From an uncultured Collinsella sp. (GTDB taxonomy: Bacteria > Actinomycetota > Coriobacteriia > Coriobacteriales > Coriobacteriaceae), in assembly GCA_900550735.1 (NCBI GenBank), contig URTD01000107.1, positions 1-6,746 on the forward strand: a DNA stretch of 6,746 bases, in the 5' to 3' direction. A program made the translations under genes and the position numbers. Position 1 is the stretch's first letter. Every line of letters begins with the position of its first letter. Shown here piece by piece: positions 1-5,054 of the stretch. A model generated the notes under the pieces. It did no database searches, was not told where the DNA came from, and saw only the letters and a list, made by a program, of their open reading frames with translations.

Positions 1-60
1 GGTCGCGCCCTTGAAGTTGAACGTCAGATTGTCCAAATGCGGCCCGCGCAGCGTCGAGCC
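1..60. other. Window-edge stretch downstream of lysS, possible end of a convergent gene
   Basis: Nothing can be firmly assigned here. On the plus strand, the frame beginning at base 2 stays open for 24 codons and stops at TAG 74-76, inside the palindrome. That would fit the tail of a convergent gene meeting lysS. The minus frame in register with lysS is also open to the window edge, but it has no start codon and no ribosome binding site. Both frames share the same GC-rich wobble positions, so base composition cannot choose between them. Confidence 0.25.
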
Positions 61-87
61 GTTACGCGGTTCGTAGAACCGCGTAAC
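61..87. repeat. Perfect palindrome GTTACGCGGTT-5 nt-AACCGCGTAAC, copy 1
   Basis: Two 11-base arms (61-71 and 77-87) are exact reverse complements around a 5-base loop. The element starts 3 bases after the lysS stop. Its arms recur at 4577-4604 directly after the dtd stop, with a different loop. In the direction of lysS transcription no U-tract follows, so it is not a textbook intrinsic terminator. A dispersed REP-like palindrome, a Rho-assisted or 3'-end-protecting hairpin, or a protein-binding site are all possible. Confidence 0.8.
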
Positions 88-90
88 AAG

Positions 91-2055
91 TTAGTACATC
101 TTTGCGCCGGCGGGGATGGAGGCGTCGAGCTGGATCAGGTTGAGGCGCTCCTCACCATCCTCCTCGTGGATGGCACTGATGAGCATGCCGCAGCTGGGGA
201 TGCCCATCATCTTGCGCGGAGGCAGGTTGGTGATGGCGAGCAAGGTCTTGCCGACCAGGTCCTCGGGCTCGTAATAAGCGTGAATACCGGAGAGGATGGT
301 GCGGTCGGTACCGGTACCGTCGTCGAGCGTAAAGTTCAGCAGCTTCTTGGACTTCTTGACGGCCTCGCATGCCTTGACCTTCACAGCGCGGAAATCGCTC
401 TTGGAGAAGGTATCAAAGTCGACGAACTCCTCAAACAGCGGCTCAACGGCGATCTTGGAGTAATCGAGCGTGGGCTTAAGCGACTTAACGAATGGGCTCG
501 CGGCGTTGCCGGCCTCTGCAGCCTTGGCGGCAGCGGCACCGGACTGGAAACCCTTCTCGGGCTTCATGTGCGGGAACAGCAGGACGTCGCGGATAGAAGC
601 CTGGTTAGTAAGCAGCATGACCACGCGGTCGATACCAATGCCAATGCCGCCCGCGGGAGGCATACCGTACTCGAGGGCGCGCACGTAGTCCTCGTCATAC
701 TCCATAGCCTCATCGTCGCCGCCGGCCTTCTCGGCCATCTGGGCAGCAAAGCGCTCAGCCTGGTCGACCGGGTCGTTGAGCTCGGAGAATGCGTTGGCGT
801 ACTCGTGGCCGGCGATGACCAGCTCAAAGCGGTGAGTCAAACGCGGGTCGTCCTCAAAACGCTTAGCGAGCGGGCTGACCTCGATGGGGTAATCGCACAC
901 GAAGGTCGGGTTGACGATGGTGTCCTCGCCCAGCTCATCGTAAATCTCGGCGATGATCTTGCCGGCAGTCCACTCGGGCTTGATCTCCAGGCCCTTCTCG
1001 CGCGCGGCGGCAGCAAGCTCCTCGACCGGCGTGTCGATGGTGACCTGCTTGCCGAGCACGTCGGAGACGATGTCGGTCATGGGACGGCTGGCCCACTCAC
1101 CAGAAAGGTCGATGGTCTGGCCCTGGTACTCGATGACCTCGGGGTTGCCGATGGCCTTGTTAGCCGCCTTAATGACACCCTGGGCGAGCGCCTTCATGCC
1201 CTCGAGGTCTGAGAAGGCACGGTAGGCCTCCATCGTGGTGAACTCGGGGTTGTGGGTAAGGTCCATGCCCTCGTTACGGAAGATGCGGCCGATCTCGAAC
1301 ACGCGCTCAAAACCACCGACGATGCAGCGCTTGAGATGGAGCTCGGTGGCAATACGCAGGTAGCACTCCTGATCGAGCGCGTTGAAGTGGGTAATGAACG
1401 GCTTGGCGGTAGCGCCGCCCTGGATGGTCTGCAGGATGGGGGTCTCGACCTCCATGTAACCGTCGGACTCCATAAAGCGACGGAAGGTAGAGAGAATCTG
1501 CGAACGCTTACGGAAGGTCTCGCGAACGTCGTCGTTGGCGATCAGATCGACATAGCGCTGGCGATAGCGGGTCTCCTTGTCGGAAAGACCGTGGAACTTC
1601 TCGGGCAGCGGACGAACGGCCTTGGAAAGCAGGGTCGCGCTCTTAGGGGCAACGGAAAGCTGGCCGCGCTGGGTGCGCACGACCACGCCGGTCACGCCCA
1701 GGATGTCGCCCAGGTCGAGGGCCTTGAGCGTATTCCAGGCGGCCTCGTCCATGTCGTTGATGCGGCAGAACAGCTGAATCTCGGCAGTCGCATCGCGCAC
1801 GACGATGAACATGATCTTGCCCTGACCGCGCTTGGCGACCACGCGGCCGGCGATCTTCACGACGTCCTCGGTGTCCTCGCCATCGGCAAGCTCGGCGTAC
1901 TTAGCCTCGATATCGGCGACGTAGTCCTCAAGCTCAGAGTGCTCGGGATAGGGGTTCTGGCCCGCCTCGAACAGGGCGGCGCGCTTGGCCAGGCGGGTGG
2001 CGCGCTCGTCGTTGAGCGTCGATGCCTGATCGGCGGCGTTCTGGTTCTCTGCCAT
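91..2055 (-). CDS. lysS: Lysyl-tRNA synthetase (class II) with fused C-terminal Trbp111/MetRS-C-like tRNA-binding domain
   Basis: Charges tRNA-Lys with lysine in the cytoplasm using ATP. The protein has 654 residues, whereas bacterial class II LysRS is usually about 500. An N-terminal OB-fold anticodon-binding domain spans roughly residues 66-145. The class II core follows: motif 1 around 197-210 (GYMEVETPIL), motif 2 around 259-278 (FRNEGMDLTHNPEFTTMEAY) and motif 3 at 470-482 (GIGIGIDRVVMLL). The core ends near residue 500 (LLFPHMKPE). An Ala-rich linker (about 501-535) leads to an OB-fold at about 545-654 with the signature of Trbp111 and the MetRS C-terminus: LSGIHAYYEPEDLVGK, NLPPRKMMGI and CGMLISA. 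That module binds the tRNA elbow non-specifically in the proteins where it is known. The ATG at 2055 is preceded by GAGGAG at 7 bases. A hairpin separates lysS from greA upstream, and a palindrome follows the TAA. The fusion is uninterrupted and in frame. Confidence 0.97.
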   Translation of the reverse strand: MAENQNAADQASTLNDERATRLAKRAALFEAGQNPYPEHSELEDYVADIEAKYAELADGEDTEDVVKIAGRVVAKRGQGKIMFIVVRDATAEIQLFCRINDMDEAAWNTLKALDLGDILGVTGVVVRTQRGQLSVAPKSATLLSKAVRPLPEKFHGLSDKETRYRQRYVDLIANDDVRETFRKRSQILSTFRRFMESDGYMEVETPILQTIQGGATAKPFITHFNALDQECYLRIATELHLKRCIVGGFERVFEIGRIFRNEGMDLTHNPEFTTMEAYRAFSDLEGMKALAQGVIKAANKAIGNPEVIEYQGQTIDLSGEWASRPMTDIVSDVLGKQVTIDTPVEELAAAAREKGLEIKPEWTAGKIIAEIYDELGEDTIVNPTFVCDYPIEVSPLAKRFEDDPRLTHRFELVIAGHEYANAFSELNDPVDQAERFAAQMAEKAGGDDEAMEYDEDYVRALEYGMPPAGGIGIGIDRVVMLLTNQASIRDVLLFPHMKPEKGFQSGAAAAKAAEAGNAASPFVKSLKPTLDYSKIAVEPLFEEFVDFDTFSKSDFRAVKVKACEAVKKSKKLLNFTLDDGTGTDRTILSGIHAYYEPEDLVGKTLLAITNLPPRKMMGIPSCGMLISAIHEEDGEERLNLIQLDASIPAGAKMY

Positions 2056-2073
2056 AAGTTAGCTCCTCAAACT

Positions 2074-2106
2074 AAAACGCTCCCCAGGATTCGGTCCCAG
2101 GGAGCG
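2074..2106 (-). terminator. Intrinsic terminator-like hairpin between greA and lysS
   Basis: On the minus strand a 12-base-pair stem forms: CGCTCCCTGGGA pairs with TCCTGGGGAGCG, with two G-U pairs and a CCGAA loop. TTTTAGTTTG follows. It lies about 30 bases past the greA stop and about 18 bases before the lysS ATG, with the lysS ribosome binding site starting a few bases beyond the U-run. It could terminate greA transcripts or act as an attenuator controlling readthrough into lysS, because no convincing lysS promoter fits between them. Confidence 0.75.
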
Positions 2107-2134
2107 AAAACATACCTTTACGCGGGACCGTGGT

Positions 2135-2605
2135 CTAGCGTGCGATCTTGGCGATGGTGTAGACGCGAGTCTTGCCGGAAGGCGTAACGACCTCGACGGA
2201 ATCACCCTCGCCGTGACCGATGATGGCGTGACCGACCGGAGACTCGTTGGAGATCTTGTGCTCGAGCGAGTTGGTCTCGGTGGTACCAACGAGCGTGACT
2301 TCCATGACCTCGCCGTTGGGATCAATCAGCGAAACGGTGGAACCGATGGAGACGGTCAGATCGCCCGTGGTGGCAGCAACCTGAGCGTTGGCAAGAATGG
2401 CCTGGATCTCGGCGATACGAGCAGCATTCTGGGCCTGCTTGTCCTTGGCGGCATCGTACTCGGAGTTCTCCGAAAGGTCGCCGAACGCGCGGGCTTCCTT
2501 GATGTCCTCGACGATCTCCTTGGCGTAATCGCCCTCACGCCAGGCGAGCTCCTCGACGAGCTTCTGGCGGCCCTCAGCGGTCAGTACGATCTGGCTTGCG
2601 TCCAT
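2135..2605 (-). CDS. greA: Transcription elongation factor GreA
   Basis: Rescues backtracked RNA polymerase by inserting its coiled-coil tip into the secondary channel and stimulating cleavage of the transcript 3' end. The 156-residue length matches the family (about 158). The N-terminal coiled coil (about 1-78) carries the conserved opening LTAEGRQKLVEEL and the acidic tip GDLSENSEY at residues 42-50, with D43 and E46 as the expected Mg-coordinating acids. The C-terminal FKBP-like domain (about 83-156) includes ISNESPVGHAIIG and the VEVVTPSGK strand. The frame extends upstream to a TTG at 2635, but the ATG at 2605 fits the family start and has GGGGAG 8 bases upstream. A terminator-like hairpin follows the gene, then lysS. 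A TTGACA at 2641-2646 has no acceptable -10 partner, so the promoter is unresolved. Confidence 0.97.
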   Translation of the reverse strand: MDASQIVLTAEGRQKLVEELAWREGDYAKEIVEDIKEARAFGDLSENSEYDAAKDKQAQNAARIAEIQAILANAQVAATTGDLTVSIGSTVSLIDPNGEVMEVTLVGTTETNSLEHKISNESPVGHAIIGHGEGDSVEVVTPSGKTRVYTIAKIAR

Positions 2606-2653
2606 ACGGATATCTCCCCAACTCTGATCAAACAATCAACTGTCAACAAAACG

Positions 2654-2686
2654 AAAAAGACCGGCTAGCCTGCGGGCAAGCCGGTC
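2654..2686 (-). terminator. Rho-independent terminator of tatA
   Basis: On the minus strand GACCGGCT and AGCCGGTC form a perfect 8-base-pair stem (2659-2686). Inside it a GCC/GGC helix continues past a T-T mismatch to a CGCA loop. Five Ts follow at 2658-2654, then CGTTTTG. It begins about 25 bases after the tatA stop and separates tatA from greA. Confidence 0.9.
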
Positions 2687-2711
2687 AGGTGCTCACCCCA
2701 AAGGGATGGGA

Positions 2712-2987
2712 CTACTCTGCGTCCGCGTCGCTGTCCTCTGCCTGCTTCTTCTTGGCAGCAGCGAGCTTGGCCTCGAGCTCAGCGATCTCCTTGTCCTCCT
2801 CGGACTGCTCGACCACGACCTCCTCGGCCTGCTTGGTCTCGGCCTTATCGTCGCCCTCCATACCCTCGCGGATATTCTTGACGGTAGAGCCGAGGGACTT
2901 GCCGAGCTTCGGCAGGTTCTTGGGCCCGAAGATAATCAGGACAACGACGAGAATAATGATGAGCTCAGGAGCCCTCAGTCCAAACAT
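2712..2987 (-). CDS. tatA: Sec-independent protein translocase component TatA
   Basis: A membrane component of the twin-arginine translocation system, which exports folded proteins; TatA oligomerises around the TatC receptor. The 91-residue protein shows the family layout. It has a short N-terminus with E8, one transmembrane helix (about 8-20, ELIIILVVVLIIF), the hinge FGPKNLPKLG (20-29) and an amphipathic helix to about residue 44. The charged Glu/Ala/Lys-rich tail (about 45-91) is probably disordered or coiled coil. The frame is open far upstream through the tRNA region, but the ATG at 2987 has GGAGG 5 bases before it and gives the canonical TatA N-terminus. It appears monocistronic, with its own promoter at 3024-3052 and terminator at 2654-2686. 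No tatC is in the window. TatB-like function cannot be excluded, since TatA and TatB are homologous and E8 is TatB-like, but the hinge and size favour TatA. Confidence 0.94.
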   Translation of the reverse strand: MFGLRAPELIIILVVVLIIFGPKNLPKLGKSLGSTVKNIREGMEGDDKAETKQAEEVVVEQSEEDKEIAELEAKLAAAKKKQAEDSDADAE

Positions 2988-3023
2988 GTAGACCTCCACA
3001 ATACAGCGAGACAAGCTCGAATG

Positions 3024-3052
3024 AGTATACCGCGGGTATCGCGGTATCACAA
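3024..3052 (-). promoter_or_regulatory. tatA promoter with inverted repeat in the spacer
   Basis: On the minus strand there is a -35 TTGTGA (3052-3047), a 17-base spacer and a -10 TATACT (3029-3024), close to the sigma-70/SigA consensus. The expected start is near 3017, about 30 bases before the tatA ATG. The arms ATACCGCG and CGCGGTAT (3027-3034 and 3040-3047) form a perfect 8-base dyad around a 5-base centre. The dyad fills most of the spacer and overlaps the edges of both hexamers, which is where a repressor or a DNA-distorting regulator would bind. Regulation is inferred from position only. Confidence 0.75.
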
Positions 3053-3060
3053 CACTAGCT

Positions 3061-3088
3061 AAAAAAAGGGACCGCAAGAAGCGGTCCC
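3061..3088 (-). terminator. Rho-independent terminator of the tRNA-Pro gene
   Basis: On the minus strand GGGACCGC, loop TTCTT and GCGGTCCC form a perfect 8-base-pair stem (3088-3068), followed directly by seven Ts (3067-3061). It starts 12 bases after the tRNA CCA end and insulates the tRNA from the tatA promoter just downstream. Confidence 0.95.
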
Positions 3089-3099
3089 TCCTCATGCTC

Positions 3100-3176
3100 T
3101 GGTCGGGTTGACTGGATTTGAACCAGCGACCCCTGCGTCCCGAACGCAGTGCTCTACCAAACTGAGCCACAACCCG
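3100..3176 (-). tRNA. tRNA-Pro (anticodon CGG)
   Basis: A full cloverleaf reads on the minus strand. The acceptor stem CGGGTTG/CAACCCG pairs perfectly. The D stem is GCTC/GAGC. The anticodon stem CTGCG/CGCAG holds the loop TTCGGGA, giving anticodon CGG (3142-3140), which reads the proline codon CCG. The T arm is GCTGG-TTCAAAT-CCAGT with one G-T pair. Discriminator A (3103) is followed by an encoded CCA (3102-3100). It sits about 50 bases downstream of the ispE stop. A -10-like TACTAT/TATAGT occurs at 3185-3193 just upstream, but without a clear -35, so its promoter is uncertain. A strong terminator follows. Confidence 0.97.
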
Positions 3177-3225
3177 TTAGCTCGACTATAGTAACAAAGA
3201 TTTTCGCCGCGTGCTAGAGAAATTT

Positions 3226-4122
3226 TTATTTCTTTGGCGCGTCGATTTGAACCGTGTTGGGAATAAACTCAGTCGCGCAGGCCCACCAGCCATTTTGCTG
3301 GGCAGCATCGGCAAGCCTTTCGACCGTGGCAGCGGTGTCGCAAATGGCAAACGAGCAGGCACCCGATCCGCACACATCTACAGCAACGGTTCCGTCCTGT
3401 TTACGCAGCCAGTCGAGGACCGTTTGAATCTGCGACTCCATCTGTGCGGAAATGACACCCAGATTGTTATGGATGAGTGCATATGCCGTCTCGGCATCAC
3501 CAGCACGCAAGGCAGAAGCTATCGCGCCGGGCTTGTCCGCAGGCACCGGGGCCTCGTCAAAACGTCGATAGGCTTCAATTGTCGAAACGCTTGCCTCGCG
3601 CGGCTTGACCAGCACGACGGGCGTCGCGGGCAGCGCGGGGTACTCAGTTGCCAGCACGTCTCCCCCACCTACGTAGAACGCAGGACTCGCGTGCAAAAAG
3701 AACGGGACGTCGGCACCAATGCCCCGCGCAATATCGTCGAGCGCTGGGTCGGTGCGATCAATGCCCCAGAGCTCCGCCAAGGCGACAATGACCGCGGCCG
3801 CATCCGTCGAGGGGCCGCCCAAGCCAGCGCACAATGGAATGCGCTTCTCAATCGTCACGCAGATGTTTGCCTCGCGACCATAATGCTCGGCCATAGCAAC
3901 CGCAGCCCGATACGCCGTATTCTTTTGCATGGGAAAATCTGATGCTGGAACCGTCTGGACGGTCAGCGCCTGCGCCGGCGTGACCGTCACGGTATCGGAA
4001 AGACCGACGGCTGCCATCAGGGAATCGACCCTGTGGTAGCCGCGGTCATCGCGCTCGGTATGAACCCCCAGGTAGAGGTTAATCTTTGCCGGCGCGGAAA
4101 GAGTCAGGGACCGATCGGTCAC
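3226..4122 (-). CDS. ispE: 4-diphosphocytidyl-2-C-methyl-D-erythritol kinase IspE
   Basis: Phosphorylates CDP-methylerythritol with ATP in the MEP (non-mevalonate) route to isopentenyl diphosphate; a cytoplasmic GHMP kinase. The protein has 298 residues, near the usual 280-310. Visible features are PAKINLYLGV (11-20) with the expected catalytic K13, and the ATP-binding glycine loop PLCAGLGGPSTDAAA (96-110). Next come GADVPFF (136-142) with the expected catalytic D138, and the C-terminal GHMP motif VCGSGACSFA (250-259). The glycine loop departs slightly from the common GAGLGGGSSDAA form (C98, P104, T106), which looks like lineage variation rather than decay. The start is GTG at 4122, supported by GAGGAG 8 bases upstream that overlaps the end of veg. 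Only 2 bases separate the veg stop from this start, so the two genes are almost certainly cotranscribed and translationally coupled. The stop lies within a weak AT-rich hairpin. Confidence 0.96.
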   Translation of the reverse strand: MTDRSLTLSAPAKINLYLGVHTERDDRGYHRVDSLMAAVGLSDTVTVTPAQALTVQTVPASDFPMQKNTAYRAAVAMAEHYGREANICVTIEKRIPLCAGLGGPSTDAAAVIVALAELWGIDRTDPALDDIARGIGADVPFFLHASPAFYVGGGDVLATEYPALPATPVVLVKPREASVSTIEAYRRFDEAPVPADKPGAIASALRAGDAETAYALIHNNLGVISAQMESQIQTVLDWLRKQDGTVAVDVCGSGACSFAICDTAATVERLADAAQQNGWWACATEFIPNTVQIDAPKK

Positions 4123-4124
4123 CG

Positions 4125-4421
4125 TTAATGCTCCTCGAGCTGATTGCCGAGCGGGGTAAAGATGTGCTCGCCGCTCTCGGGGTCGAACAGCTCGACCTGA
4201 CCGGTGAGCACATCGATATACTGGTAGGACTGACGCGACTTGCGGCCACGACGCTCGTCGACCTCGACAATGAAGACGGCCGGGTGGACGCTCTTGATGG
4301 TGCCCATGCGCTCGACGACGCGGGTACGGCCCATGTTGGCCTTAACCTTGACGCGATCGCCCACCATATCGGTCAGCTTCTCGTGGATGTCGTCGACGTG
4401 ATTGACTTCCATCTCTTCCAT
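4125..4421 (-). CDS. veg: Veg family protein (DUF1021)
   Basis: A small protein of 98 residues resembling Bacillus subtilis Veg (about 86 residues). Shared features are an N-terminal helix, GDRVKVKANMGRTRVVERMG (21-40), then PAVFIVEVD (47-55) and SYQYIDVLTGQVEL (65-78). The fold is an SH3-like small barrel. The molecular function is not settled; in B. subtilis Veg has been linked to biofilm matrix gene expression. The frame is open up to a TTG at 4445, but the ATG at 4421 is preferred because GGAGG lies 8 bases before it; a second ATG at 4412 is too far from that site. The downstream neighbour is ispE, 2 bases away; veg and ispE are also near neighbours in B. subtilis, so the pairing is ancient. 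It is expressed from the extended -10 promoter at 4489-4518. Confidence 0.88.
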   Translation of the reverse strand: MEEMEVNHVDDIHEKLTDMVGDRVKVKANMGRTRVVERMGTIKSVHPAVFIVEVDERRGRKSRQSYQYIDVLTGQVELFDPESGEHIFTPLGNQLEEH

Positions 4422-4448
4422 GAACAGGGCCTCCAGAAGGTGCAATTC

Positions 4449-4468
4449 AAAAAGGGGATAATACCCCT
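4449..4468 (-). promoter_or_regulatory. Small terminator-like hairpin in the veg leader
   Basis: On the minus strand AGGGG, a 6-base loop TATTAT and CCCCT are followed by TTTT, between the veg promoter and its ribosome binding site. The 5-base-pair stem is short for an efficient terminator, but the GC stem plus U-run could cause pausing or partial attenuation of the veg-ispE transcript. Confidence 0.4.
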
Positions 4469-4488
4469 AAGATAGACAAAACTCTAAT

Positions 4489-4518
4489 ATTATAGCACCC
4501 TGTTGTGGCCATACGCAA
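4489..4518 (-). promoter_or_regulatory. Extended -10 promoter of veg-ispE
   Basis: On the minus strand TGCTATAAT gives a perfect -10 TATAAT (4494-4489) with the TGn extension. A weak -35 TTGCGT (4518-4513) lies 18 bases upstream. The predicted start near 4482 gives a leader of about 60 bases before the veg ATG. The strong extended -10 compensates for the poor -35. Confidence 0.7.
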
Positions 4519-4576
4519 GTAGCTAAATAAGCCCCGTCCCAAATACGTACCAGACGACAACCTCGCATGACCAGTT

Positions 4577-4604
4577 GTTACGCGGTTTGGTAAAACCGCG
4601 TAAC
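4577..4604. repeat. Perfect palindrome GTTACGCGGTTT-GGTA-AAACCGCGTAAC, copy 2
   Basis: Twelve-base arms (4577-4588 and 4593-4604) are exact reverse complements around a 4-base loop, and the element abuts the dtd stop codon. The outer 11 bases of each arm are identical to the element at 61-87, while the centre differs. No U-tract follows in the direction of dtd transcription. The intergenic sequence beyond it (4499-4576) holds no gene that I can support. Confidence 0.85.
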
Positions 4605-5051
4605 CTAAAGGTTGTCGGTGTCCAAGACGATGGTGAATGGGCCGTCGTTGACCAGGTCGACCTTCATGTCGGCGCCAAAGATACCGTGCGCCACATGCTC
4701 AACGTCCTCGTGCACAAGCGTCAGGAAGTACTCGTAGAGCTCGTTGGCAACATCGGGTGCGCCGGCATCCGTAAACGACGGACGGCGACCGTGGCGGCAG
4801 TCGGCGAACAGCGTGAACTGCGACACCACGAGCACCTCGCCGTCGACATCGGCAAGTGCCAGATTGGTCTTGCCGTTCTCGTCCTCGTTGATACGCAGCC
4901 CGCGGAGCTTGCCCCACAGCTTGTCGGCCTCGGCACGCGTATCGCCATGGCCCACACCCAGCAGCACCAGGTAGCCGCGTCCAATGCGGCCCACGCACTC
5001 GCCGTCGACCGTCACGCCGGCGTTGAGCACGCGCTGCACCACCGCACGCAT
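4605..5051 (-). CDS. dtd: D-aminoacyl-tRNA deacylase
   Basis: Hydrolyses D-amino acids (and glycine mischarged on tRNA-Ala) from tRNA, a chiral proofreading step in the cytoplasm; the enzyme is a homodimer. The 148-residue length is typical. Visible family features are the start MRAVVQRV, LGVGHGDT (31-38), INEDENGKTN (54-63), SQFTLFAD (77-84, with the conserved T80) and KGRRPSFTDA-like HGRRPSFTDA (87-96). The cross-subunit Gly-cisPro motif is NDGPFT (135-140, G137-P138). The ATG at 5051 is preceded by GAGGAG 6 bases upstream, which lies in the last codons of rdgB. Only 3 bases separate the rdgB stop from this start, so translation is probably coupled. The TAG stop abuts a perfect palindrome. 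Confidence 0.97.
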   Translation of the reverse strand: MRAVVQRVLNAGVTVDGECVGRIGRGYLVLLGVGHGDTRAEADKLWGKLRGLRINEDENGKTNLALADVDGEVLVVSQFTLFADCRHGRRPSFTDAGAPDVANELYEYFLTLVHEDVEHVAHGIFGADMKVDLVNDGPFTIVLDTDNL

Positions 5052-5054
5052 GGC

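Noticed and set aside
37..1212. Long plus-strand open frame (391 codons) antisense to lysS
   Set aside because: It lies almost wholly inside lysS, whose minus-strand frame has clear synthetase motifs. The plus frame has no ribosome binding site or recognisable domain and is a byproduct of GC-rich codon use.
2109..2137. Weak lysS promoter (TAGACC, 17 bases, TATGTT)
   Set aside because: Each hexamer matches only 4 of 6, the -35 overlaps the greA stop, and the implied start falls inside the hairpin arm.
1252..2187. Plus-strand open frame of 311 codons over the lysS 5' half
   Set aside because: It is antisense to the LysRS catalytic core, with no start signal or family features.
2606..2646. TTGACA (minus, 2646-2641) as -35 of a greA promoter
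   Set aside because: No acceptable -10 occurs 16-18 bases downstream (AGTTGG-like only), and the implied start would fall in or beyond the ribosome binding site.
2988..3170. Upstream extension of the tatA frame through the tRNA region
   Set aside because: It would read through a tRNA gene and a strong terminator. The ATG at 2987 has an ideal ribosome binding site and gives the canonical TatA N-terminus.
3213..3234. AGAAAT/ATTTCT hairpin at the ispE stop as a terminator
   Set aside because: The stem is 6 AT-rich base pairs overlapping the stop codon and is followed by CTAGCACG rather than a U-run.
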